DNA of 64,000 bases from CALNBC01 sp040768925 (GCA_040768925.1 JAXGLZ010000001.1:806001-870000), one strand, 5' to 3'. Positions 16,892 through 25,702 are shown, numbered from the stretch's first letter. The notes: a model not told the origin generated them from the sequence alone. Made by a program: numbers and translations.

Positions 16892-19150
16892 ATGGCGGCA
16901 ACCCGTAAAACAACTGCAACGGAAGAAAACAGGAACCAGGAAAAAAAGGCGGCGGTGAAAAAGGCGCCTTCAAAAAAGGGAACGACGGCGAAGAAGGCCA
17001 CCGCGGCTTCGAAGAAACCCGCGGCGGCCAAAAGGGCCGCAAAGGGCGAAAAGCTTGTGGTTGTTGAATCCCCGGCAAAGGCAAAGACGATCACCAAATT
17101 CCTTGGAAAGGGGTTCCGGGTTGTGGCCAGCAACGGCCATGTGCGCGATCTTCCGAAAAGCCAGCTCGGCGTGGACGTTGAGAACGGTTTTACCCCGAAA
17201 TACATCACCCTGCGCGGCAGGGGCGAGGTCTTGGAGCGCATCCGCAAGGAGGCCAGGGGCGCGGAGCGCGTCTACCTCGCCACGGACCCGGATCGAGAGG
17301 GCGAGGCGATTTCCTGGCATCTTTCCCAGGTGCTGGGCATAGACGGCGGGGAAGACTGCCGCATCGTGTTCAACGAGATCACCCCCAACGCGGTGAAAAA
17401 CGCGATCAAATCCCCCAGGCCGCTGGATATGGACCTGGTGGACGCCCAGCAGGCCAGAAGGCTGCTGGACCGCCTGGTGGGCTATAAGCTCAGCCCGCTC
17501 CTTTGGGCAAAGGTTCGAAAGGGCCTTTCCGCAGGAAGGGTGCAGTCCGTAGCCACCCGCATCCTCTGCGACCGGGAGGAGGAGATCCGCGCCTTCGTTC
17601 CCGAGGAATACTGGGTGATCACCGCCCTGCTCGCGCCGGGCAAGGCGAAAAAAACCTTCGAGGCGAAGCTCGCCGCAAAAAACGGGAAGAAATACGAAGC
17701 CAGGTGCGAGGCGGACGCGATGGCCGTCAAAGAGGCGCTTGCCGGCGCGTCCTACCGCGCGGCGGAGGTCAAAAAGGCCGAAAAGCTCAGGAACGCGCCG
17801 CCGCCCTTCACCACCAGCAATTTGCAGCAGGAAGCGGCAAGGAAGCTGGGCTTCACCACCAAGCGCACGATGCTCATCGCCCAGCAGCTTTACGAGGGCG
17901 TTGAGGTCAAGGGCGTGGGCACCGGCCTTGTCACCTATATCCGAACGGATTCCGTCCGCGTTTCGGCGGACGCCCAGCAGGCCACTATGGCGCTGCTGCG
18001 GGAGAGGTTCGGCGAACAATACGTTCCCGAAAAGCCCAACGTGTTCAAGGGCAGGAAGAACGCCCAGGACGCCCACGAGGCCATCCGCCCCTCGTACCCG
18101 GAAATGACCCCGGACGCCATCAAGCAATACCTGACGCCGGAGCAGTATAAGCTCTACCGGCTGATTTACAATCGCTTCCTGGCCAGCCAGATGACGCCCG
18201 CCAGGATCGAAACGGTTTCCGTCCTGCTCAACGCGCAAAAGAAGGGCAATAAGGACGCTTTTGATTTCAGGGCCACGGGCAGCCGCGTGCTGTTTGACGG
18301 CTACACCGCGGTTTATACCGAAGGCCACGACAACGGCGAGGAAGAAAAGGAATCCCGCCTGCCGGCCATCGCCGAGGGGGACGAATTCGCCTGTTTGGAC
18401 CTGAAGGCGGACCAGCACTTCACCCAGCCGCCGATGCGCTATACCGAAGCTTCCCTCGTGCGGGAGCTGGAGGAGCTGGGCATCGGCCGGCCCAGCACCT
18501 TCGCGCCGACGATCACGACCATCATCGAGCGCGGCTACGTCAAGCGTGAAAAGCGCGTGCTGTACCCCACCGAGCTGGGCGAGATCGTCACCAGGCTGAT
18601 GAAAGAGAATTTTCCGGATATTGTGGACGTCAAGTTCACGGCGGACATGGAAGAAAAGCTAGACGACGTAGAGGAGGGCAAGCTCAAAGGCACCGCGCTC
18701 CTCGGGGAGTTTTACGGCCCCTTTGAAAAAACCCTGGAAAAAGCGGAGGCGACCATCGAAAAGGTGGAGATCGCGGACGAGGTTTCGGACGTCGCGTGCG
18801 ACAAATGCGGCGCGATGATGGTCTATAAAACCGGCCGGTTCGGCCGGTTCCTGGCCTGCCCGAACTTCCCCGAGTGCCGCAACACCAAGCCGATCACCGA
18901 GCCGGTGGACGTTCCCTGCCCCAAATGCGGGGCAAAGCTTTTGAAGCGCTATGCGAAAAAAGGCGGCAAACCGTTCTATGGCTGCGAGCGGTACCCGGAA
19001 TGCGATTTTGTTTGCTGGGACCCGCCCGCGAAGGAAAAATGCCCCAATTGCGGCGGCTTTATGGTGCAAAAAAACGGCCGTTCCGGGCCGGAGCTGAAGT
19101 GCACGGCCTGCGGGAACACCGTCAAGACCGCGAAAAACGCCGATGAGTGA
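16892..19150 (+). CDS. topA: DNA topoisomerase I (type IA)
   Basis: 752 residues from ATG 16892 with AGGAG 7 nt upstream. An unusual Lys/Ala-rich N-terminal tail (1-50) precedes the TOPRIM domain, which starts at VVVESPAKAKTI and has the acidic DPDREGEAISWH motif. The catalytic tyrosine is in TYIRTDS (Tyr349). The C-terminus has three CxxC zinc ribbons beginning at CDKCGAMM (about residue 635), CPKCGAKL and CPNCGGFM. The enzyme relaxes negative supercoils. It ends with an 8-nt overlap with trmFO, the conserved topA-trmFO order of Bacillota. Confidence 0.97.
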   Translation: MAATRKTTATEENRNQEKKAAVKKAPSKKGTTAKKATAASKKPAAAKRAAKGEKLVVVESPAKAKTITKFLGKGFRVVASNGHVRDLPKSQLGVDVENGFTPKYITLRGRGEVLERIRKEARGAERVYLATDPDREGEAISWHLSQVLGIDGGEDCRIVFNEITPNAVKNAIKSPRPLDMDLVDAQQARRLLDRLVGYKLSPLLWAKVRKGLSAGRVQSVATRILCDREEEIRAFVPEEYWVITALLAPGKAKKTFEAKLAAKNGKKYEARCEADAMAVKEALAGASYRAAEVKKAEKLRNAPPPFTTSNLQQEAARKLGFTTKRTMLIAQQLYEGVEVKGVGTGLVTYIRTDSVRVSADAQQATMALLRERFGEQYVPEKPNVFKGRKNAQDAHEAIRPSYPEMTPDAIKQYLTPEQYKLYRLIYNRFLASQMTPARIETVSVLLNAQKKGNKDAFDFRATGSRVLFDGYTAVYTEGHDNGEEEKESRLPAIAEGDEFACLDLKADQHFTQPPMRYTEASLVRELEELGIGRPSTFAPTITTIIERGYVKREKRVLYPTELGEIVTRLMKENFPDIVDVKFTADMEEKLDDVEEGKLKGTALLGEFYGPFEKTLEKAEATIEKVEIADEVSDVACDKCGAMMVYKTGRFGRFLACPNFPECRNTKPITEPVDVPCPKCGAKLLKRYAKKGGKPFYGCERYPECDFVCWDPPAKEKCPNCGGFMVQKNGRSGPELKCTACGNTVKTAKNADE

Positions 19151-20447
19151 CGCAACCGTCGTGGGCGCGGGCCTTGCGGGCTGCGAGGCCGCCTGGCAGC
19201 TGGCAAAGCGGGGGATTTCTGTAACCCTTTTTGAGATGAAGCCCAAAAAGTTTTCCCCCGCCCATAAAAGCCCCGATTTTGCGGAGCTGGTTTGCAGCAA
19301 TTCCTTCAGGGGGGACAGGCTGCAAAACGCCGTGGGCCTTTTGAAGGAGGAGCTCCGGCGGCTGGATTCCCTGATCCTTGCCTGCGCGGAGGAGACCCGC
19401 GTCCCCGCCGGGGGCGCGCTGGCGGTGGACAGGGCGGGTTTTTCCCGCGCCGTCACCGAACGGATCAAAAGTCATCCGCTGATCGCCGTCGTGCCGGAAG
19501 AAGTGGAAGAAATCCCCAACGGCCCTGCGATCATCGCCACCGGACCGCTGACCAGCGAGCCGATGGCAAAAAGCATTTCCGAACTCTTTGGCGAGGGGCT
19601 GTATTTCTTTGACGCGGCCGCGCCCATTGTGACCTTCGAATCGCTGGATCTGGAAAAGGTCTTCCGCCAGTCCCGCTATGACAAAGGCGGCGGAGATTAC
19701 CTGAACTGCCCGATGACGAAGGAGGAGTATTTCGCCTTTCTCAACGAGCTGAAGCGGGCCGAAACCGCGGAATTGAAGGATTTTGAGGACGACCGGGTCT
19801 TTGAGGGCTGCATGCCCGTCGAGGTGATGGCAAAGCGGGGGGATATGACCCTTGCCTTCGGCCCGCTGAAACCCAAAGGGCTGACGGACCCGCGAACGGG
19901 CAAACGCCCCTTTGCGGTGGTTCAGCTTCGGCAGGACGACGAGCGGGGCGCCCTGTTCAACATCGTGGGGTTCCAGACCCATCTGAAATTCCCGGAGCAG
20001 CGCCGGGTTTTTTCCATGATCCCGGGACTCGGGCACGCCGAATTCGCGCGTTACGGCGTGATGCACAGGAACACCTTCATCCATTCGCCCGGCAATCTGA
20101 ACGCGAATTATGCCGTGATCAAGCGGCCCGGGCTTTATTTCGCCGGCCAGATGACGGGGGTGGAGGGGTACGTCGAATCGACGGCCAGCGGGCTGGCGGC
20201 CGGCGTTTCCCTGGCAAAGGAGCTCAAGGGCGAAAAGCGGCCGGATTTTACCGCAAAAACGGCGGTCGGCGCGCTGGGGAACTATATTTCCTCTTATTCC
20301 GGGGCGGATTTTCAGCCGATGAACATCACCTTTGGGATCATCGAGCCTATTCCGGCCCACATCCGCCAGAAAACCGAGCGCTATACCGCCGTCGCCCAAA
20401 GGGCGCTTGACACCCTGGGCGAAGTGATCCGGGAATACGCGCTTTAA
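19143..20447 (+). CDS. trmFO: Methylenetetrahydrofolate-tRNA-(uracil-54-C5)-methyltransferase TrmFO
   Basis: 434 residues, the standard length. The N-terminal FAD site is VVGAGLAGCEAAWQLA. Family segments FAELVCSNSFRGDRLQNAVGLLKEEL (in parts), PAGGALAVDR, NCPMTKEEY, GCMPVEVMA and YFAGQMTGVEGYVESTASGL are intact. It forms 5-methyluridine 54 in tRNA using methylene-THF and FAD, replacing the SAM-dependent enzyme. ATG 19143 overlaps the topA stop. A strong bidirectional terminator follows. Confidence 0.97.
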   Translation: MSDATVVGAGLAGCEAAWQLAKRGISVTLFEMKPKKFSPAHKSPDFAELVCSNSFRGDRLQNAVGLLKEELRRLDSLILACAEETRVPAGGALAVDRAGFSRAVTERIKSHPLIAVVPEEVEEIPNGPAIIATGPLTSEPMAKSISELFGEGLYFFDAAAPIVTFESLDLEKVFRQSRYDKGGGDYLNCPMTKEEYFAFLNELKRAETAELKDFEDDRVFEGCMPVEVMAKRGDMTLAFGPLKPKGLTDPRTGKRPFAVVQLRQDDERGALFNIVGFQTHLKFPEQRRVFSMIPGLGHAEFARYGVMHRNTFIHSPGNLNANYAVIKRPGLYFAGQMTGVEGYVESTASGLAAGVSLAKELKGEKRPDFTAKTAVGALGNYISSYSGADFQPMNITFGIIEPIPAHIRQKTERYTAVAQRALDTLGEVIREYAL

Positions 20448-20477
20448 GCGCGGCGGGAAACGGCGGGGCAAAACGCA

Positions 20478-20512
20478 AAAGACCATCAACCCGATTGGTG
20501 TTGATGGTCTTT
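20478..20512. terminator. Bidirectional terminator between trmFO and the FGGY kinase
   Basis: AAAGACCATCAAC (20478-20490) and GTTGATGGTCTTT (20500-20512) are a perfect 13-bp inverted repeat with a 9-nt loop and A/T tails on both sides. It sits between two convergent genes and can serve both. Confidence 0.85.
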
Positions 20513-20557
20513 GCTTTGGCGTGAAAGCGCCGCTTCGCGCGCGCCTGGGGCGACGGA

Positions 20558-22093
20558 TCAGAGGCCGATGCGCCCGCTGTCCCAAATGGGCATCATGCCC
20601 TTAACCATGGCGATCCAGCTGTCATAGCGCTGCAGATACTTTTCGGTGTTTTCCGGGATGGGATAATAGATCTTTTTGATTTCGATCGCCGACTTGATCG
20701 CTTCGTCATAATTCTTGAACACGCCCGCGCCCACCGCCGCGGAAAGGGATACGCCCAAAGCGCCCAGTTCGGAGGCCATGATGACCTCGATCGGAACGTT
20801 CAGAATGTCCGCGAACATCTGGCTCCAATAGGGGTTTTTCGCGCCGCCGCCCGCGAGCCTGATCGCCGATACCGGCGCTCCGGCATTCTTCAGATAATCA
20901 AAATTTCTCTTGTGCTCAAAGGTGATGCCCTCGAACAACGCGTGAATGATATCGTTCAGCGTATGGCCCGCCGCGATATTCGAGAAGGACGCGCGCCCCA
21001 CGGGGTGTACGTTCGGCGTGCTGATATACGGCAGGAAGAGAACGCTCGTGCCGCCCGGCTCGATGGCCGCGGCTTTTTCGGTCGCAAGATCATAGCGGGA
21101 TATGCCGCGCTCCTTGGCTTCAACGTCGAGGGCCGCCCCGAACTGGTTCATAAACCATTCCAGGTTGCCGGCGGAGGTCGCGCCGCCCGAGAGCGTCAGG
21201 ATTTCGCCGGTGTCAAAGCATTGGGTGGAGGTCATATTGCTGAACTTCTGATTGCAAACGAGCTCGTTGATGCCCCAGGTGCCCACGATGCAAACGGCGT
21301 AGCGCTCGTCCACAACGCCTGTTCCGATGCAGCACGCGGCGATATCCATCATGCCCGCGCCCACCGGCGTGCCTTCCGCAAGACCGGTTTCCGCGGCGGC
21401 ATCCTTGCTGACATAGCCGATGGTGCTTCTCGAATGCTCAGCAAGCGGGGCGACGCGGTCGAACATCTCCGGCACGCCGATCAATTCAAAAAGCGTGCGG
21501 GAGTATTCCTTGGTGTTGAAATCGAGATACGCGGCGCCGGATACGTCGTTGCGCTCCGCGCTCTTGACACCGGTCAGCTTGAAGTTGAGATAGTCCTTGC
21601 ACTGGCAGAACCATGCTGTTTTCGCAAAAGCTTCGGGTTCGTTTTCCTTGAGCCAGCGCGCGATGACGGCGGGCTGGAACGAAAATACGGGGGTGTTGTT
21701 GATGGCGTAGATCTTGTCGGCGACATCCGACCGGGAAAGCCGCTGCGCGATTTCAAGAGCGCGGTTGTCATTGGAGCCGATGGCCGGATAAGTGGATCTT
21801 CCTTCCGCGTCGATGCAATACACGCCGTTTCCAAATCCTGTCGCGCCGATCGCCCCGATTTCCTTGGGGTCGATTTTGGATTTTTCCAGCACTTCTTTGA
21901 TGCACTCGACGGTGCTGCTCCATTGGGTTTCGGGGCTTGCTTCCACCCAGTCGGGCTTCGGATGGCTGACCGCGAAGGACCTTGCCGCGACAGCGAGTTC
22001 TTTTCCCTTCAAATCGAACAGAACACATTTGGAGTTCGTGAGACCATTGTCAATTCCCAGCAAGTATAGCCATATTCCTTCTCCTACTCTCAT
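20558..22093 (-). CDS. FGGY-family carbohydrate kinase
   Basis: About 511 residues if the ATG at 22093 is used. That ATG has no ribosome site, whereas AGGAGAAGGA lies before a TTG at 22063 that would give 501 residues beginning LLGIDNG. Signatures are the N-terminal phosphate-1 loop GIDNGLTNSKCVLFD, the hinge DVSGAAYLDF, MMDIAACCIGTG with the catalytic-base Asp region, IVGTWGINE and the C-terminal FGGY-like ATP site LAGGGAKNPYWSQMFAD. It phosphorylates a sugar or polyol; the GIDNG start resembles xylulose/erythritol-kinase-like groups. It is the last gene of the RuBisCO-like cluster. Confidence 0.9.
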   Translation of the reverse strand: MRVGEGIWLYLLGIDNGLTNSKCVLFDLKGKELAVAARSFAVSHPKPDWVEASPETQWSSTVECIKEVLEKSKIDPKEIGAIGATGFGNGVYCIDAEGRSTYPAIGSNDNRALEIAQRLSRSDVADKIYAINNTPVFSFQPAVIARWLKENEPEAFAKTAWFCQCKDYLNFKLTGVKSAERNDVSGAAYLDFNTKEYSRTLFELIGVPEMFDRVAPLAEHSRSTIGYVSKDAAAETGLAEGTPVGAGMMDIAACCIGTGVVDERYAVCIVGTWGINELVCNQKFSNMTSTQCFDTGEILTLSGGATSAGNLEWFMNQFGAALDVEAKERGISRYDLATEKAAAIEPGGTSVLFLPYISTPNVHPVGRASFSNIAAGHTLNDIIHALFEGITFEHKRNFDYLKNAGAPVSAIRLAGGGAKNPYWSQMFADILNVPIEVIMASELGALGVSLSAAVGAGVFKNYDEAIKSAIEIKKIYYPIPENTEKYLQRYDSWIAMVKGMMPIWDSGRIGL

Positions 22094-22143
22094 ATGGTGT
22101 CGTTTTGTGCTATGCCGTCATCTCCCGCATGCTTTGCGGGTTT

Positions 22144-22910
22144 TCAACTCATGCGCGCCCCCGTTACGAGCAGCACGTCGCCGCACACATAACTGGACAG
22201 ATCGGACGCGAGGAAAAGCACGGCTTTTCCCACTTCGTCGGGTTCGCCCATTCTTTTCATCGGGATGTTGGACAGCTTCTTTTTCACTGTTTCCTCATCC
22301 AGCGTCGAATAGGTGCTTTTGATCATTTCGGTGGCGATGGTGCCGGGAGCCACCGCGTTGACGCGGACTCCATACGGCGCCAGCGCCTTTGCGGCGAACT
22401 TCGTCAGCCCGATGACGCCCGCCTTTGAAGCGCCGTAATCCGGCCCGGTGCTGCCGCCGGTTATCCCCGCGATGGAGGACATGTTGATGATCGACCCGAA
22501 GCCCTGTTCCTTCATGACCTCTCCGCAGTATTTCATGGTCAGAAATGTCGAGCGGAGATTGACCCTGATCACGCGGTCCCACTGCTCTTCGGTCGTCGTA
22601 AAAAGATCGGTGATGTATGCGATTCCCGCGTTGTTCACCAGAATGTCCAGACTCCCCCATCGATCAAGCGTCGCCTGGATGGCCTGCTTGATCGTCTCAC
22701 CCGAAGCCGCGTCGCCGACCACGAATTCCACTTCGGTGCCCAGACCTTCGATTTCTTTACCGTCTCGTCGCAGGTTGCATCGCGCCGGATATCGATGATG
22801 GTGATTCCTTTGCACTGCGCTTGAGCCAGGCACAGCGCGATGGCCTTTCCGATGCCCTGGCCCGCGCCTGTGATGATCGCGGTCTTGTTTTGAAGTGATA
22901 CTACATACAA
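22144..22910 (-). pseudogene. SDR-family oxidoreductase with a frameshift
   Basis: The gene is split over two frames. Codons from TTG 22910 encode an intact cofactor end (NKTAIITGAGQGIGKAIAL, then ITIIDIRRDATCDETVKK). After about position 22756 the homology continues in another frame (EIEGLGTEVEFVVGDA, NNAG, then NMSSIAG, YGASK, VNAVAPG) down to TGA 22144. Restoring one A in the run GTAAAG would rejoin them into about 255 residues. All SDR active-site elements (Ser, Tyr, Lys) survive, so this may be a recent mutation, a sequencing error in an A run, or programmed slippage. It lies 50 nt upstream of the kinase gene. The substrate is presumably an intermediate of the cluster's pathway. Confidence 0.8.
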
Positions 22911-22991
22911 GGTATTTGCCCCCAGTCGATAGATTGTTTTTTTCGGCCCGCCTTTTGCAGATTTTTGGCAGATCGGAGTAAGAAGAAGAGA

Positions 22992-23029
22992 GCCCCCGGC
23001 AGGTGGGAGATCGAAACACCGCCGGGGGC
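22992..23029 (-). terminator. Hairpin after the RuBisCO-like gene
   Basis: GCCCCCGGC (22992-23000) and GCCGGGGGC (23021-23029) form a perfect 9-bp stem with a 20-nt loop. On the minus strand it is followed by TCTCTTCTTCTT. It is 15 nt past the stop, so it may partially terminate or protect the upstream message, giving more RuBisCO-like protein than SDR and kinase. Confidence 0.6.
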
Positions 23030-23043
23030 AGATACGCGACAAA

Positions 23044-24357
23044 TCAGTTGGTCAGTTCAAAAATGGATCTGTTGGGATTGAAGACGCCCCAGATTTTCAG
23101 TGAGGCGGCAAGGGCGGGGTGGGTCTCGGCATACTTTTCAAGGGGGATATCGAGCTTCCAGGCTTCGGCTGCCTCGGAGAGCGCGAGGACGCCCGCGGCA
23201 AGACCGTCGGGATGCGCGTGCATCGCGGCGCCGGCGCCGAGCATGACGTCTTCGCCGATGTCGTTCATCACCTGGGGCACCAGGCCGGGATAGAGGCCGG
23301 CGGCCGGGCTGGGATAGGTGTTCTTCATGCCGTTGAATTCAGAGAGCATGCTCTGAGCGGAGCGGACGTACCTGTCGGGCAGGGCGGGGACTTTGCCGTA
23401 AGCGCAGGGATAAACGACGATATCCGCGCCTTCAAGACGCATGAATTTGCCGAACACCAGCGAAGAAGACAGCCCGCCCATGGGATTCATGTAGTTGGAA
23501 CCGGCGTAGCAGGGGTGCGACAGCAGCGGAACATGGATCGATTTATCCGCCGCAATGGCGCCAAGCACGCCGTATCCGCTGGCGTGGGCGTTCAGCATCA
23601 GGGCCTGGGCGCCCATTTCGATGGACTTTTTGGCCTTGTCAAAAATCTTGTCCTGACGATCGGTGATGTTCGGGATATAGATCGCGCGGTGGCCCGTTTC
23701 CTTGAAGACCTTGTCGCTGGCCCTGAGGCAGGCTTCGAGGCGCTCAAAATACGGGGCGTGGGCGGGGTCGGCGATCAGCTCGTCGTCCTTGATATAGTCG
23801 ATGCCGGCCCTTGCGAGCTTTTCGAACTGGCGCTCGATCACATCGACCGGGATTCCGTTGCAGGGCTTGATCATCGCGAGGATGGGCGGGCGGTCGAAGG
23901 CTCCGCAAAGCTTGCGGACGCCGGCAACGCCAAACTGGGGCCCCGCAAAAGCGTCCGTGAACTTCTTGGGGAACTCAAGATCCAACAGCTTCAGGTTGTC
24001 GCACATGGAGATGTTGCCAAACACCGTGGAGAGCAGCTCGGGAAGCTGCGTGCCGAAGTTCTTCCAGGGAAACGCCACCTGGATGATGCAGGTGCGCTCG
24101 GCATCGGGGCAGGAAGCCTCGTAACCGGGCACATTGTAAACAGAGATCACGCGGCCGACGTGGTTCATCCTGACCTCGTCGGTCTCGTCGGGGACGCGCA
24201 TCCAGGTGCCGGTGGTCTGCTCGATGGCCATGGCGCCCGCGCGCATCAGCACGTCGCGGGTTTCGGCCTTAAACAGATACGTGGCCACGATGAAGTCTTC
24301 CATGTTCAGCGATTCGCGCTGGCAGAAAATAATGGGATCATAGCTTGACTTTTTCAA
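23044..24357 (-). CDS. RuBisCO-like protein (form IV, function unassigned)
   Basis: 437 residues from TTG 24357, which has a clear GGAGG 7 nt upstream. The RuBisCO large-subunit fold is recognisable. The N-terminal domain has AIEQTTGTW (Glu60/Thr65 equivalents) and VFGNISM (Asn123 equivalent). The barrel has MIKPCNG, where the first active-site lysine is kept but the second (KPK) is Cys. IKDDE preserves the carbamylated lysine and metal ligands. SHPCYAG replaces HRAMH, FGKFMRLEGAD is a short loop 6, and GAGAAMH lacks the phosphate-site serine. These changes argue against CO2 fixation and for an enolase- or decarboxylase-type RuBisCO-like protein, as in D-apionate or methionine-salvage pathways. 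It is the first gene after the promoter and operators and sits with a kinase and an SDR. Confidence 0.92.
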   Translation of the reverse strand: MKKSSYDPIIFCQRESLNMEDFIVATYLFKAETRDVLMRAGAMAIEQTTGTWMRVPDETDEVRMNHVGRVISVYNVPGYEASCPDAERTCIIQVAFPWKNFGTQLPELLSTVFGNISMCDNLKLLDLEFPKKFTDAFAGPQFGVAGVRKLCGAFDRPPILAMIKPCNGIPVDVIERQFEKLARAGIDYIKDDELIADPAHAPYFERLEACLRASDKVFKETGHRAIYIPNITDRQDKIFDKAKKSIEMGAQALMLNAHASGYGVLGAIAADKSIHVPLLSHPCYAGSNYMNPMGGLSSSLVFGKFMRLEGADIVVYPCAYGKVPALPDRYVRSAQSMLSEFNGMKNTYPSPAAGLYPGLVPQVMNDIGEDVMLGAGAAMHAHPDGLAAGVLALSEAAEAWKLDIPLEKYAETHPALAASLKIWGVFNPNRSIFELTN

Positions 24358-24415
24358 TGGGTTACCTCCGCTTGCATGGTTTGATAGGGTCGGTAGGGGC
24401 GTCGGTACAATTCAG

Positions 24416-24432
24416 TATTCTGAATAGTGAAC
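24416..24432 (-). promoter_or_regulatory. Operator-like motif, copy 1
   Basis: TATTCTGAATAGTGAAC on the plus strand, overlapping the inverted repeat ATTCAG-TATT-CTGAAT (24410-24425). It shares 14 of 17 positions with copy 2 at 24495-24511, 79 bp away (about 7.5 helical turns). It lies between the mapped promoter and the RuBisCO-like start, so a repressor bound here could block elongation or form a loop. The YhfZ-like regulator just upstream is the obvious candidate. Confidence 0.5.
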
Positions 24433-24494
24433 GTTATTGCCGTGTCCATTGCCGATGGTGATTTTGCAGATTGCTTTTTGCGGGGATTAATCAA

Positions 24495-24511
24495 TATTCA
24501 GAATTTTGAAC
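24495..24511 (-). promoter_or_regulatory. Operator-like motif, copy 2
   Basis: TATTCAGAATTTTGAAC, in the same orientation as copy 1, about 45 nt downstream of the -10 box of the cluster promoter. The two copies define TATTCWGAATWKTGAAC. Confidence 0.5.
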
Positions 24512-24554
24512 TGTATGCTCTTAATAAAACGCGCATGTGATTACGCTTGAAATG

Positions 24555-24583
24555 AATATAACATGATATCGGGGAGCCGTCAA
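24555..24583 (-). promoter_or_regulatory. Sigma-A promoter of the RuBisCO-like cluster
   Basis: On the minus strand TTGACG (24583-24578) and TATATT (24560-24555) are 17 nt apart. The leader to the start codon is about 190 nt and holds both operator copies. The 328-nt gap between the regulator stop and the RuBisCO-like start contains nothing else recognised. Confidence 0.7.
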
Positions 24584-24685
24584 TAGCTGCGCAAAATTAT
24601 TTCGCCGGGTTTCTGAAGCATCCGCATTCCGGCCGCTCCTCGCCGATGACGCGAAACGGAACGATCGGGTAAAGCGGCCGCCGGA

Positions 24686-25642
24686 TCAATAGGACGGCGT
24701 GCGCTTCCTGTCGATGACCTCTTGCTGAATGGCGGCGGTGTGGGCAGGCTTGACCAGCTCCTGAATGAGGATATTGTTGCTGATGTTCTCCTCCAGGGCG
24801 ATCAGCGTCGCGTTTTCCGAGTCGAGGGCCGTTCGGTAAAGCGCGGTGTTGCCTTCCTCGATGGGCTGCCAGTGGAATCCAGGGTACTTTTCGTCGATCT
24901 CATCCTTGCTCCAAATGGTGGCGTCGATCTCCTTCGCCGAGAGCTTGGCAAAAATTTCGGTGTAATTCAGGGGAACAAAGGTGACGTCTTTGTTCGCGCA
25001 GGCGGCGTAGTTGAGCGCCGGATGGTCATAGGAGCTCATGTCAATGCCGATGCGCATCCCATCCTCGATCCGCTTATAGCCGGGATGCGCAAAGACGACC
25101 CGGCTGTCGCTTACGAAGGAACCGGGGCCAAAATCGACGAGTATCCGGACGTTTTTGTTCTCCTTCATGGCCTCGTTCGCCGTGAGTTTGGAGCAGATTG
25201 AAAAATCCGTCTTCCCGGACAGCAGGCGCTTCACCCGGACGCGGCCGCCCCTGGAATACGCGATGCTGAACTGGATCTCGTGCTCCTCAAACACCGAATA
25301 GAGCGCCGTGGCAAGCCCCTGGAACCGGAGCGTGTACGGCAGGGGCATGCTACCGCAAATCATGGGCTGTCTCCCGAATTTCCACAGAAGGACCCTGTCG
25401 ATCGCGGTGATATAAGTTCCCTGATGCCCGTGGGAGCTCAGTTCAATGATGCCCGCGTCGGTCAGGGTGCGCAGCGCGGACTGAACGGTGCCCACGCCTG
25501 CCTTGAGCTTCGCGCACAATTCGCTTACGCTCATGAGCTTATATCCTTCGGGGAGCTCCATCAAAATATCCGTGAGTGCCATAATTACTTCGCCCTGTTT
25601 GGTGATAAATTCCCGTTTGATCTGTTCAGTCAAAGTATTCAC
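24686..25642 (-). CDS. YhfZ-family (GntR-type) transcriptional regulator
   Basis: About 318 residues from GTG 25642; a TTG 9 nt further in is an alternative, and the promoter at 25674-25702 excludes the longer open frame. The N-terminal winged helix (about 20-75) contains LMSVSELCAKLKAGVGTVQSALRTL and the wing SSHGHQGTYI. The C-terminal YhfZ domain starts at the diagnostic MPLPYTLRFQGLATAL and is a periplasmic-binding-protein-like effector fold (SGKTDFSICSKL, DATIWSKDEID). It ends RTPSY, close to the EPSY tail recalled for E. coli YhfZ. It probably binds a small sugar-derived ligand and controls the kinase/SDR/RuBisCO-like cluster downstream on the same strand. Confidence 0.88.
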   Translation of the reverse strand: MNTLTEQIKREFITKQGEVIMALTDILMELPEGYKLMSVSELCAKLKAGVGTVQSALRTLTDAGIIELSSHGHQGTYITAIDRVLLWKFGRQPMICGSMPLPYTLRFQGLATALYSVFEEHEIQFSIAYSRGGRVRVKRLLSGKTDFSICSKLTANEAMKENKNVRILVDFGPGSFVSDSRVVFAHPGYKRIEDGMRIGIDMSSYDHPALNYAACANKDVTFVPLNYTEIFAKLSAKEIDATIWSKDEIDEKYPGFHWQPIEEGNTALYRTALDSENATLIALEENISNNILIQELVKPAHTAAIQQEVIDRKRTPSY

Positions 25643-25673
25643 AGCCTTATCTCTTAAATTCGTACAACTATAT

Positions 25674-25702
25674 AGTATATCGTTCGCGCGCGCGGCCGTC
25701 AA
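25674..25702 (-). promoter_or_regulatory. Sigma-A promoter of the YhfZ-like regulator
   Basis: On the minus strand TTGACG (25702-25697), 17 nt of GC-rich spacer, TATACT (25679-25674). The palindrome ACTATATAGT (25667-25676) overlaps the -10 and transcript start and could be an autoregulatory operator. The remaining gap up to 25900 shows no gene. Confidence 0.75.

Noticed and set aside
20912..22069. A 385-codon open frame opposite the FGGY kinase
   Set aside because: No ribosome site and no recognisable motif; it mirrors a clearly coding kinase frame.
23119..24348. A 409-codon open frame opposite the RuBisCO-like gene
   Set aside because: A shadow frame produced by strong codon bias; the minus strand has the conserved fold and the start signal.
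23044..24357. A CO2-fixing RuBisCO
   Set aside because: Second active-site lysine, the HRAMH block and the phosphate-site serine are missing, and no phosphoribulokinase or small subunit is near.
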